Positions 44,634-53,002 of a stretch of DNA of 64,000 bases are shown here, one piece after another (the stretch's first letter is position 1; each line of letters begins with the position of its first letter). The translations under genes and the position numbers were made by a program. The stretch is from positions 895,001 through 959,000 of the forward strand of contig JADJPQ010000001.1 of the NCBI GenBank assembly GCA_016713175.1. Reading direction: 5' to 3'. Source of the stretch: Planctomycetota bacterium (lineage in GTDB: Bacteria > Planctomycetota > UBA1135 > UBA2386). The notes under the pieces were generated by a model, which was not told where the DNA came from, made no database searches, and saw nothing but the letters and a program-made list of their open reading frames with translations.

Positions 44634-45205
44634 GGCGTCTGCGGCTGCAGTCGTTCGTGCAGGAACGCGCGAGCGTAGGTCCATTCGCGCTTCAGCGTGG
44701 CGGGGGATCGGCCGAGGACCTGCGCGGTCGCTTCGATCGACAGGCCGGCGAAGTAGCGCAGCTCGACCAGGCGGGCCAGCGCCGCGTTGCGCGACTCGAG
44801 GTAGTCGAGCGCTTCGTGCAGGGCGAGCACCGGCAGATCCGGATCGGTCGACGGCGCGGCGACGTCGCTGAGGGTCACTCGCACGGCGTCGCCGCCGCGG
44901 CGTTCGGCCTTGCGGCGTCGGGCGTGGTCGACCAGCAGGTTGCGCATCGCGCGCGCGGCGGCGCGGAAGAAGTGCGTCCGGTCGGCGAAGTCGGCATCGG
45001 CGCAGCCGGGGCCGAGCAGAGAGAGCCACGCATCGTGCACCAGCATCGTCGCCTGCACCGTGCAGGCCGCCGCTTCCCGACCGAGCAGATTGCCGGCGAG
45101 GCGATGCAACTGGGCATAGACCGCGGCGAGCAGCCGTTCCTCGGCAGCGGGTTCGTGGCGCTCGATGGCCTGCAGCAGTTCGGTGACTGGCGCCGGATCG
45201 GACAT
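44630..45205 (-). CDS. ECF-type sigma factor (Sigma70_ECF family), kinase-linked
   Basis: 191 residues. Family signs are the region-2 segment Y-A-Q-L-H-R-L-A and the hallmark Q-A-T-M-L-V-H-D-A-W-L-S-L with H-F-F-R-A-A-A-R-A-M-R-N-L-L-V-D-H. Region 4 has L-R-Y-F-A-G-L-S-I-E-A-T-A and the helix-turn-helix ending in S-P-A-T-L-K-R-E-W. It is the same PF07638-like class as the factor at 10111-10722. The gene overlaps its kinase partner by 4 bases (GTGA). The ATG at 45205 was chosen because no conserved residues precede it in the much longer open frame. Confidence 0.9.
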
Positions 45206-45525
45206 GGGCGCGCCGATGATACACTCCGTTCCAGCCCGCCCCCATTGCCAGCGAAGCATGAGGGACCGGGGTTGGCGACAGGTTGGCGACCCGGGACGAC
45301 TGCGCGCTGGACCGAAGGCCACCGGCGAGATGCCCGCCGGCTGCGCGCGCGACGTTCCAAGATCGTGCGGCATCGTGACGGTCTGGTCGACCTCGTCTGG
45401 GAGGCGGGCGACCCGCGGGCCCGGCGCCACATTCCGCAGAAACCGCGCACGCCAGCGGCGCGCGAACCGCTGTCCCCTGATCGCACGTGCCATCCGCCCG
45501 TGCGCCGGTCCAGCCCCCTGTCGCC
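45206..45525. promoter_or_regulatory. Divergent intergenic region between sigma and FG-GAP genes
   Basis: 320 bp separate divergent starts, so promoters for both should be here. No recognisable -35/-10 pair or dyad was found by eye. ECF factors commonly autoregulate, so a factor-specific promoter may lie near the sigma start. Confidence 0.35.
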
Positions 45526-48129
45526 ATGAAGCACACCGCACCCCGTCTCCTCGTCCTCGGCATCCTCGGCCTGGTCGGCCTGCAGCGACCGTTGGCAGCC
45601 CAGCGCCAGTTCGCCGAGTCGGTGAAGACCTACCTGCCACCCGTGCGCGACGCGAGCCGTTCGATCGTGGCCGCCGACCTGGACGGCGACGGCGACCGCG
45701 ACCTGCTGGTCGGCAACAACGAGATCGTCGCCGGGGCACAGGACCGGCTGCTGCGCAACGACGGCCAGGGCACGTTCGCCGACGTCACCGCCGCCGCCCT
45801 GCCGCCTGGACTGTGGTTCACGAACGGCATGGATGTCGCCGATGTCGATGGCGACGGCGACCTCGACTTCGTGACCGGCGACGCCTGGCAGAACCGGCTG
45901 TTCCTGAACGACGGCAGCGCGCGTTTCACCGACGCCACGTTCGGCCGGATGCCCGGACAGGGCAGCGAGACCCGCCGCCTGCGACTGGTCGACGTCGACG
46001 GTGACGGTGATCGCGACCTGGTCGGCGCGAACTACCGCCAGGAGACGCTGAGCCTGAACGACGGGACCGGGCGCTTCATCGACGTCACCGTGACGCACAT
46101 GCCGGTCGATGCCGAGAGCACCTGGGAGCTGGCGGTCACCGACATCGACGGCGATGGCGATCCCGACCTCGCGTTCGCCGGACAGGCGTCGACCCGGCTG
46201 TACCGGAACACCGGCGGCGGCCACTTCGTCGACGCGACCGCGACGCACCTGCCCGCCATGACGGCGGCCGCCGGCGCCAGCGTCACGTTCGTCGACCTCG
46301 ACGGTGACGGCGACCGCGACCTGTTCGTGGGCCTGTGGGACGCGCAACCCATGGTGCTGTTGAATGACGGCAGCGGGCATTTCAGCGATGCGACCGCCGG
46401 GCGGGTGCCGACGACGACGGGCTACCACTGGCGCGAGGCCTTCGGCGACCTCGACGGCGACGGCGATCAGGACCTCGTCTACACCACCGTCCGCGAAGAC
46501 CGCCTGTTCCTGAACGACGGCACCGGCTTCTTCGCCGACGTGAGTGCCACGCGTCTGCCACGCGTGCAGGGTTCGACGCTCGACGCGGGCCTGGCCGACC
46601 TGGATGGCGATCATGACCTGGACCTGTTCACCGCCGAGGTGGGCCAACGCAACCGGCTGCTGTTCAACGACGGTGCCGGCACGTTCGCCAACGCGACGCC
46701 CGAGCGCCTGGAGACGACCTGGGTGGCGGCGCCCGCGCTCGCCCTGGGCGACCTCGATGGCGACGGCGACCTCGACCTCGTGGCCGGGAGCGGCGACTAC
46801 GGTGAGGCGATCGAGTACGACACCCTGCTGCTGAACGATGGCCGCGGCAACTTCCTGCCGGCTCCCGCCGGCAACCTGCCGCCGGCGCTCGACGACACGC
46901 GTGCCCTGGTCCTCGGCGACGTCAACGGCGACGGTCGCCCCGACATCGTGCTCGGCAACAAGAACGAGCAGAGCCGGTTGCTGCTCAACAACGGCGCCGC
47001 GGTGTTCGCCGACGTCACCGCGACGCACCTGCCGGCAGCGACCCATCCGACCACGGCGCTGGCCATGGGCGACGTCGATGGCGACGGCGACCGGGATCTG
47101 GTCCTCGGCAACCTGGGCGCGCCGTGCGGCCTCTACCGCAACGACGGCAACGGTCACTTCACCGACGTCACCCCGGGATCGATGCCCAACGTCGGGTTCG
47201 AGACGCGCGCCATCGCGCTCGGCGACCTCGACGGCGACGGCGACCTCGACCTGGTGCTGGGCAACGGCCTCGCCAACAACGAACAGGAGAGCGTCTACAT
47301 CAACGACGGCAGCGGCACGTTCACCGATGAGACCGCGTCACGCGTCAACGAATGGTGGATCTTCCCGACCGCCAGCCTGCAACTCGGCGATCTCGATGGC
47401 GACGGCGACCTCGACGTCGTCGTCGGCAACGACAGCATCGGCCTCGGCCGCACCAACCGCGTGCTGCAGAACGATGGCACCGGCCACTTCATCGGTCGCG
47501 ACCTCGTCTACGACTACCACCGGACCGCTGCGCTCGCGCTGGCCGACGTCGATCTCGACGGCGACCTGGATGCGTTCTGCGGCGATTACGATCACTACGA
47601 CAAGCTCTACCTGAACGACGGTCAGGGGATCTTCGCGAACGCCACCTGGCCGCGCATGCCGGCGACGGCGGACCGCACGGCGTCGCTGGCGGTCGGTGAC
47701 GTCGACGGCGACGGCGACATCGACCTGGTCCGCGGCAGCGACTGGAACATCGCGACGCTGCTGATCAACCATCATCGCCAGGTCTGGGCGCCCAGGCTGG
47801 CCAGGCTGGGCACGTCATGGACGATCGAGGTTTCGGCGAAGGCCGGCCATGCGCCCGCGGCGCAGTTCGCGTTGCCCTGCCTCGCGACCGCGCCAGCGGC
47901 AATCCCTTTGCCGCCGTACGGAACGCTCGGACTGGCGCCGGCGACGCTGGCTGTGTTGCCGCTCCTCGTGCTGCCGGCGCCGGCCGGCACCGCAGCGACC
48001 CAGGTGGCGATCCCCAACCTGCCGGCCCTGGTCGGGCAGGACATCTACTGCCAGGCCCTGGTGCTGCACACCGCCAACGTCGCCGACGCGCGCTTCACGA
48101 ACGTGCTGTTCGAGCGCGTGGTCCGGTAG
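45526..48129 (+). CDS. Secreted FG-GAP/VCBS-repeat calcium-binding surface protein
   Basis: 867 residues. The signal peptide is M-K-H-T-A-P-R-L-L-V-L-G-I-L-G-L. The body contains about thirteen repeats with the loop D-x-D-G-D-G-D-x-D-L (calcium-binding, EF-hand-like or integrin-alpha type). Each is followed by L-x-N-D-G-x-G-x-F, the FG-GAP pattern. Together they should form one or two integrin-like beta-propellers. The last ~115 residues have the shared beta-rich tail. The protein probably lies on the cell surface and binds calcium and perhaps other proteins or polysaccharide. The ATG at 45526 gives the signal peptide; the longer frame adds 13 non-hydrophobic residues. Confidence 0.9.
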   Translation: MKHTAPRLLVLGILGLVGLQRPLAAQRQFAESVKTYLPPVRDASRSIVAADLDGDGDRDLLVGNNEIVAGAQDRLLRNDGQGTFADVTAAALPPGLWFTNGMDVADVDGDGDLDFVTGDAWQNRLFLNDGSARFTDATFGRMPGQGSETRRLRLVDVDGDGDRDLVGANYRQETLSLNDGTGRFIDVTVTHMPVDAESTWELAVTDIDGDGDPDLAFAGQASTRLYRNTGGGHFVDATATHLPAMTAAAGASVTFVDLDGDGDRDLFVGLWDAQPMVLLNDGSGHFSDATAGRVPTTTGYHWREAFGDLDGDGDQDLVYTTVREDRLFLNDGTGFFADVSATRLPRVQGSTLDAGLADLDGDHDLDLFTAEVGQRNRLLFNDGAGTFANATPERLETTWVAAPALALGDLDGDGDLDLVAGSGDYGEAIEYDTLLLNDGRGNFLPAPAGNLPPALDDTRALVLGDVNGDGRPDIVLGNKNEQSRLLLNNGAAVFADVTATHLPAATHPTTALAMGDVDGDGDRDLVLGNLGAPCGLYRNDGNGHFTDVTPGSMPNVGFETRAIALGDLDGDGDLDLVLGNGLANNEQESVYINDGSGTFTDETASRVNEWWIFPTASLQLGDLDGDGDLDVVVGNDSIGLGRTNRVLQNDGTGHFIGRDLVYDYHRTAALALADVDLDGDLDAFCGDYDHYDKLYLNDGQGIFANATWPRMPATADRTASLAVGDVDGDGDIDLVRGSDWNIATLLINHHRQVWAPRLARLGTSWTIEVSAKAGHAPAAQFALPCLATAPAAIPLPPYGTLGLAPATLAVLPLLVLPAPAGTAATQVAIPNLPALVGQDIYCQALVLHTANVADARFTNVLFERVVR

Positions 48130-48611
48130 TCCGCGCGCGGCCACCGTTGCCGCGACGCCGCCTGCCATATCGATCCTGGCGCTCGCGTTCCTCGCACCGC
48201 AGGACCCTTCGCTGGCCGAGCGTATCGACCAGTGCGTGCGGCGGCGCATGCAGAAGGACCGTGCCCCGAGTTCGTCGACCACCGTGCCCTCGGGATCCGC
48301 GTCGGCGCGCGGAAACGGCTCCTGGAAACCCAGCACCAGCGACAGTAGCAGCATCGGCGTCACGATACCAACCGGGCGAAGGGCGTCGGCATTCGGCTCG
48401 GCGTGCGAGCGCACACCATCAAGCAACGGGCAAGCCCCGACCAGACTGTGCGGTGCGTCGACGATCGGCCGCGCCGACGCGTGGCCAACGTCAGCGCGGT
48501 TTGTGCAGTCCGCCGCGAGAAAGTCGAGAATCCTGTCCAGCATTGCATCTGCTGGTCACTTGGAAGGTGAGAGAACGACGCTTCGCCGTCCTCACACCAC
48601 GAGGCTTTCAG
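48130..48611. other. Gene-poor stretch, possibly with decayed fragments
   Basis: No intact gene. On the plus strand near 48165-48262 one frame reads I-L-A-L-A-F-L-A-P-Q-D-P then A-E-R-I-D-Q-C-V-R-R-R-M-Q-K-D, which looks like a signal peptide followed by the start of a serine-hydrolase (beta-lactamase-fold) protein. It breaks soon after. On the minus strand near 48270-48365 a short frame begins M-L-L-L-S-L-V-L-G-F-Q-E, also like a signal peptide, and has no recognisable continuation. Both are weak. Confidence 0.35.
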
Positions 48612-50036
48612 ATGATCCACCGACTCGAGCCGTTGCTTCTGCCTGGCATCCGGGCAATCCGCGCGGTCACTAGTCTTGCTACCGCGATCCTTGCCCTGGT
48701 TCCGTCGGCTGCACGCCGCAGGGCGCCCGTGGCGCAGATCGGTGCGAGTGGCAGCGGCCCGACGGCCCGCCCGGAACGGCAGATCACCGCCGCAGCGATG
48801 CTGATGCTTGGGGTGCCAGGCTTGGCGCAGGAGTGGCTCGGGTTCGATCGGTGTACTGCCCCGTGCTTTGTCGCCGAACTGAGCGGCTGGTCCCGCAACG
48901 GTCTGGGCGTAGGTGGCGGCGAAGTGATGACCCGGATCGATGGCGACGAGCACACTGGTTGGGGCAATTCGGGGCAGATTCCTCCGTTCGGGCCGCCCGC
49001 GACCCGACAAATCAGCGGGGTCAAGTTCATCATGTTCGACGCCGGCCTTTCGGTGGAGACATACGACATCAATTTCTATTCGGAGGGATTCCCCCCCAAT
49101 AACCCTCTGGTCGGACTGTGCTCTGGCGCTCCTCCAGCGGTCCCATTCTGCATCGGCTGTCCTGGCACTGGTGCTGGGCTGTTCTGCGTGACAGTAACTG
49201 GCGGGTGCGTGGGCGTACCGGTGACCCCGGCGGCGCCCGACATCTTCCTGTCATTCACCTTGCCGGCCGCCCCCTGGCCTCTTGATGGCTTGGCGATAGG
49301 TGTCACGACGCCGAATCTGTTTCCCATGGAGTCCGGGGTGCCACTGACCTTCGACACGCCTGGGCCCCGCCTGATCGTGCCCTTCGGGCTACCATTTGAC
49401 TACAGCTTGGTGCGCCTTGCTGGCTGTACACCCGCTCCGGTGTATGTGTCGAGCCGACAGCATTTGTTTGACATCCAGCACTGCGCGTTCGGCATTGGCG
49501 CGATTGGCACTACCTACCCATTCTATGCTGGCGCCGGTGGTGTGGGTCTCACCTGGAATACTCAGCCTGGTCCGGTTGGCAACGCGGCGTGGACCGGGGC
49601 CGTGCCTGGCACTGCGAATTTCTTTTCCGGGACCCACCCGAACGTCACCGGAATCTTTGGCCCTCCAGGCAATGGCGAGCCCCCTGGTCGCTGCGACATC
49701 GTCGGCATGGAGATGCACATGACGGTTCCGCCCCTCGGAGTGGGCCACTTGGTGTTCTTCTGTGCGACCATCGGTGGTATTGGATACCCCTTCGGCCCCG
49801 AGGTCACGATCCCGACTGCGTGGTTTCCCGGAGGGACAGGTGTAGTGTGCCTCGATATCAGCACCATGATTGTCGTGTCTTTGACCGTGCCGGCCGGCAA
49901 CTGTGTAGAGACCAGGTTCTCCGTTCCTTGCAGTCCTACGCTGTTTGGACTCGATCTGCAGCAGCAGGCTTTTGCATTGGACACGTCCATCGATCTCTTT
50001 CTCCATGCCAGCCCCTGTGATCGTATGCGCCTATGA
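48612..50036 (+). CDS. Secreted surface protein of unknown family (module member A2)
   Basis: Up to 474 residues from the chosen ATG. The start is uncertain: a hydrophobic stretch lies near the N-terminus (L-A-T-A-I-L-A-L-V-P) and another, more signal-like, near residues 60-75 (A-A-M-L-M-L-G-V-P-G-L-A-Q). The mature part shares landmarks with the 18229 protein: G-T-A-N-F-F-S-G, G-G-T-G-V-V-C-L-D-I-S-T-M, F-G-L-D-L-Q-Q-Q and S-P-C-D-R-M-R-L at the end. It is the paralogue in the second copy of the surface locus. Its DNA is visibly richer in A/T at third positions than its neighbours, so a separate origin is possible. Confidence 0.7.
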   Translation: MIHRLEPLLLPGIRAIRAVTSLATAILALVPSAARRRAPVAQIGASGSGPTARPERQITAAAMLMLGVPGLAQEWLGFDRCTAPCFVAELSGWSRNGLGVGGGEVMTRIDGDEHTGWGNSGQIPPFGPPATRQISGVKFIMFDAGLSVETYDINFYSEGFPPNNPLVGLCSGAPPAVPFCIGCPGTGAGLFCVTVTGGCVGVPVTPAAPDIFLSFTLPAAPWPLDGLAIGVTTPNLFPMESGVPLTFDTPGPRLIVPFGLPFDYSLVRLAGCTPAPVYVSSRQHLFDIQHCAFGIGAIGTTYPFYAGAGGVGLTWNTQPGPVGNAAWTGAVPGTANFFSGTHPNVTGIFGPPGNGEPPGRCDIVGMEMHMTVPPLGVGHLVFFCATIGGIGYPFGPEVTIPTAWFPGGTGVVCLDISTMIVVSLTVPAGNCVETRFSVPCSPTLFGLDLQQQAFALDTSIDLFLHASPCDRMRL

Positions 50037-50086
50037 CGCGCGACGTGCAAACCCGCAGCCAAACCTGATTACCAACTGGAGATGCC

Positions 50087-50563
50087 ATGTCACGCCATGG
50101 AACGACCATCGCAGTCCTGGCTCTCGTAGCCATTGCGGTGCCTTTGACCAACAAGCTGCTGACGCGCGACGCCTCGCCCGTTGTCGAGCAGCTCGCCGGA
50201 GCGCCTGCCCGAGCGGAGCCGGGCGCTCTGCCGGCCGGTCGTGAGCCGGTGCGGGCCAGTCTGATGACCGCGTGGCCGCTGCCGCCGGTCAGCAAACAAC
50301 CGGCGGACGGTTACATCGAGTATCCCGATGGATCGCTGCTGCCACCGCTCAACGGCGTGGCAGTCGCACCGCCGATGTCGTTCACGCCTTCTTCACCGTT
50401 CACTCCGGTGGTCGCCAGGGTGCGTGACGCGGCGGGTGTGGAGTGGTACCGGCACGAGAACGGCGCGCGCAGCACGACGTTCGTGGATGGCCGCGGCGTG
50501 TCCTTGGCGATGATCGTGATGCCGATCGAACTGCCGAAGGGTCGCAAGCCGTTCATCGATTGA
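50087..50563 (+). CDS. Small membrane-tethered protein, module member B2
   Basis: 158 residues. GGAG lies shortly before the ATG. One N-terminal hydrophobic helix (T-T-I-A-V-L-A-L-V-A-I-A-V-P-L) is followed by a Pro/Ala-rich linker and the compact domain shared with the 19412-19894 protein: P-D-G, P-L-N-G-V, P-P, F-T-P-V-V, W-Y-R-H-x-N-G and T-T. No named family comes to mind. It lies 50 bp downstream of module member A2 on the same strand, so the two are probably cotranscribed. In the other locus the equivalent genes are convergent. Confidence 0.72.
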   Translation: MSRHGTTIAVLALVAIAVPLTNKLLTRDASPVVEQLAGAPARAEPGALPAGREPVRASLMTAWPLPPVSKQPADGYIEYPDGSLLPPLNGVAVAPPMSFTPSSPFTPVVARVRDAAGVEWYRHENGARSTTFVDGRGVSLAMIVMPIELPKGRKPFID

Positions 50564-50607
50564 GCACGTGCGGCGTGCTCGAGGGCGCCCTTGCAGTCGG
50601 GCGGGGC

Positions 50608-50995
50608 TCAGCGCCGCCCGGCGTGAATGCACGGGCCGTTCGAGGCAATCAGCCCAACGGGATCGAGCCCGGGGCTGAGCGCGATCGTCTGGTACTTGAC
50701 CTCGACGCCGTTGAGGCCGTTCTGATTGGAAGCGCGAACGGCAGGGTCGCGATGGGCCCGCTGATCACGAAGAACGCGATCGCAGCGGCAGCGGCACATA
50801 CTGATTGCACACGCTGATGCCGAGCGGCGGCATGCCGAAGGGCGGGCAGGTCCACGCGGCCATTGGCAAACAGCGCGAGGTGGAAGCTCATCGGCGGGCC
50901 GTGCGGCGTGCCCGTCCACTCCTGCACGCCCTGCCACGTGCCCGTCACGAACTGGCTACTTGCATCGACATCGAAGTGCACCGAGCCGCCACGGC
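50608..50995 (-). pseudogene. Shredded remnant of a module C (588-residue type) surface protein
   Basis: Three pieces on the minus strand match the C-terminal third of the 21103-22869 protein in order but in different frames. They are V-H-F-D-V-D...V-Q-E-W-T-G-T-P (near 50880-50995), F-G-M-P-P-L-G-I-S-V-C-N-Q-Y-V (near 50800-50850), and the end G-V-E-V-K-Y-Q...A-S-N-G-P-C (to the stop at 50608). Between the first and second about 100 codons are missing. The coding part upstream is not recognisable. A relative of module C once lay here, in the same position relative to A2/B2 as the intact gene in the first locus. Confidence 0.8.
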
Positions 50996-51289
50996 ACCCT
51001 GGACTGCGCCTGGTCCGTTGCCGTCTCGGCGGCAGGAGACCAGCGGACCGAAGGCGACGGCGCGTTCTGGCCGACGAGTGAAGACCCCAGCAGGAAGCGG
51101 AACGCAACACGGGCAGCTCGGGCAGGGGACATCGGCGCGCAGGATGCAGCCGGGCGACAGCCTGGTCGATCCGGCGAAGCTGGACCGGATAACGTTCCCG
51201 CCTCGGCGTCAGCGGTGCCACCATCGCGTCGCGCGCCGTTTCCACGACTCCGCTGCCCCCATTTCGGGCCCTGCGGCATCTACTGCTGC
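50996..51289. other. No gene recognised; upstream region of sigma gene
   Basis: Between the shredded surface-protein remnant and the sigma gene I see no coding frame with protein character. The promoter of the sigma gene should be here, but no box is evident by eye. Confidence 0.4.
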
Positions 51290-51808
51290 ATGGCGATCGC
51301 CGCCGTGAACCACGTCGACGCAACCGGCCGCTCCGAACCACTCGCTGCGGCAACGCGCCGCGTGCGCCGATACCTGCGGTTCCTCGGCTGCGAGCGCTCG
51401 GCGGTCGACGACCTCGTGCAGGAGACCATGCTCGCCGCGGTCACGTCGTTCCCGGCTCGAGAACCACCGCTGCCGTGGTTGCTGACGACCGCCCGCAACA
51501 ACCTGTTCCTGCATCTGCGCCGCGTGGGGCGTCGACGCGAGATCGTGGACCTCGATCGGCTGCACGAACGGTGGATCGAGCAGGCGCGCGACGACGGCGG
51601 TGATGCACAGCGCGAGGCGCTGGACCATTGCCTGCAGCTGCTGGGGGCCAAGGCGCGCCAGGTGATCGAATTGCGTTACCGCGACGGGCTCGCGCGCGAC
51701 GTCGTCGCAACGCGTCTCGGCCTCGGCATCGAAGGCGTGAAGAGCCTGCTGGCGCGCACGCGCACAGCGCTCGGCGACTGCATCCGGAGGAGACTAGGCA
51801 ATGGCTGA
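51290..51808 (+). CDS. ECF sigma factor without kinase partner
   Basis: 172 residues. Region 2 shows the D-D-L-V-Q-E-T-M-L-A-A motif with W-L-L-T-T-A-R-N-N-L-F-L-H-L-R-R (promoter melting and DNA contact). Region 4 contains L-R-Y-R-D-G-L-A-R-D-V-V-A-T-R-L-G and the helix-turn-helix with V-K-S-L-L-A-R-T-R. It is a standard RpoE-type factor. The next gene begins 8 bases before this one ends, and its product is a membrane protein with a short cytoplasmic head, so that protein is a reasonable anti-sigma candidate. The ATG at 51290 was chosen; the open frame upstream carries no conserved residues. Confidence 0.85.
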   Translation: MAIAAVNHVDATGRSEPLAAATRRVRRYLRFLGCERSAVDDLVQETMLAAVTSFPAREPPLPWLLTTARNNLFLHLRRVGRRREIVDLDRLHERWIEQARDDGGDAQREALDHCLQLLGAKARQVIELRYRDGLARDVVATRLGLGIEGVKSLLARTRTALGDCIRRRLGNG

Positions 51809-52973
51809 CGTACTCGAGGACGACGACTTGCGTCTGATCGACGTGTTGCTCGAAGAGGCGCTCGCGCAGCCCGCCGCTGCGGCCATCGGCCACCGCCGCC
51901 GCTGGCTGGCGGCAGCTGTCGTGCTGTTCGGCGCGATGGTCGTCGCCGGCGTCGGTTGGTTCGCCCGCTCCCACGATCACGTGGCAACACCGCAGCCCCA
52001 GCCGGAGCAACCGGTCGACGTCGATCCAGCACCAGCACCACCGACACCAGCGATGAACGTGGTCAAGCTGCGCGTCCTGGACCGCAGTGGCGCTGCGGTG
52101 CGCACCTTCTCGCTCGGGCTGAGGCAGTGCATTGCCGGCCAACCGCTGCTGTTCGCCGCCGTGAAGGCGTTCCCCGACCGCACGATCACCGAGAAGGACT
52201 TCGACGGCGACCAGGCGGTGATCCGCGATCTGCCGGATGGCGAGTTCGTGCTGCAGATCACCGCCGATCGCGAAGCGCGGACACGATCGACGCCGTTCCG
52301 CACGGGCGGCGCGACGCCGTTCGAGGTCACGGTGCAGCTCACGGCGGGCGGCGAACTGCATGGCCAGGTGAACACCGTCGCAGGCACGCCGATCGCGGGC
52401 GCCACGGTGGCCACCGGACCCGACACCGACCTGGACTACCGCGGCGACGCGTTCGCCACGATGAGCGCGTTGCTGCCGGACGTCGTCACGGTCACGCAGG
52501 CGGTCACTGGTGCGGACGGACGCTACCGGTTGCCACGGCTCGCGACCGGCAAGTATCAGCTGCGCATCGAACATGCCGATCACTGCGGCCACGTCGTGCG
52601 CGCACTCGCAGTCACCGACGAACAGCCGATCGAAGTGCCGCCGGCCGTGCTCGAACGCGGCGCGCTCGTCGAGGGCTCGGTGACCGGGGCCGACGCGCAA
52701 CCGGGAACGGCCAAGGTGACGATCACCAGGCTCGCGGCGGCTGGCGGTGCGGTGCCGATCGCCATCCCGTTCGCCATGACCGTGCCCACCGACGAACGCG
52801 GGCGCTTCCGCTTCCGCCATCGTCTCACCCCAGGCGACTACCGGATCGGTGCCTGGCGAGGCGTCGCCGACAATCCGCTGCAGCAGGCTGCCGCGATGCA
52901 GCGGGCAGCACGCCCGCTCCGCGTCGACGCTGGCCAGGAACGCATCGAACAAGACCTCGAGTTGCCCAGGTAG
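51801..52973 (+). CDS. Membrane protein with short cytoplasmic head and carboxypeptidase-regulatory-like outer domains; anti-sigma candidate
   Basis: 390 residues. A ~30-residue head (L-E-D-D-D-L-R-L-I-D-V-L-L-E-E-A) faces the cytoplasm, then one membrane helix (W-L-A-A-A-V-V-L-F-G-A-M-V-V-A-G-V), then a Pro-rich linker. Outside, beta-sandwich units of the carboxypeptidase regulatory-like type are seen (G-E-L-H-G-Q-V-N-T-V-A-G-T-P-I-A-G-A, A-D-G-R-Y-R-L-P-R-L-A-T-G-K-Y). It overlaps the sigma gene by 8 bases and starts with the head that could hold the sigma factor, but no H-x-x-x-C-x-x-C zinc motif is visible, so it is not a classical ZAS anti-sigma. A sensor role is inference. Confidence 0.75.
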   Translation: MADVLEDDDLRLIDVLLEEALAQPAAAAIGHRRRWLAAAVVLFGAMVVAGVGWFARSHDHVATPQPQPEQPVDVDPAPAPPTPAMNVVKLRVLDRSGAAVRTFSLGLRQCIAGQPLLFAAVKAFPDRTITEKDFDGDQAVIRDLPDGEFVLQITADREARTRSTPFRTGGATPFEVTVQLTAGGELHGQVNTVAGTPIAGATVATGPDTDLDYRGDAFATMSALLPDVVTVTQAVTGADGRYRLPRLATGKYQLRIEHADHCGHVVRALAVTDEQPIEVPPAVLERGALVEGSVTGADAQPGTAKVTITRLAAAGGAVPIAIPFAMTVPTDERGRFRFRHRLTPGDYRIGAWRGVADNPLQQAAAMQRAARPLRVDAGQERIEQDLELPR

Positions 52974-53002
52974 CCGACCGGGCCCAGCAACAGGAACGAC
53001 CG

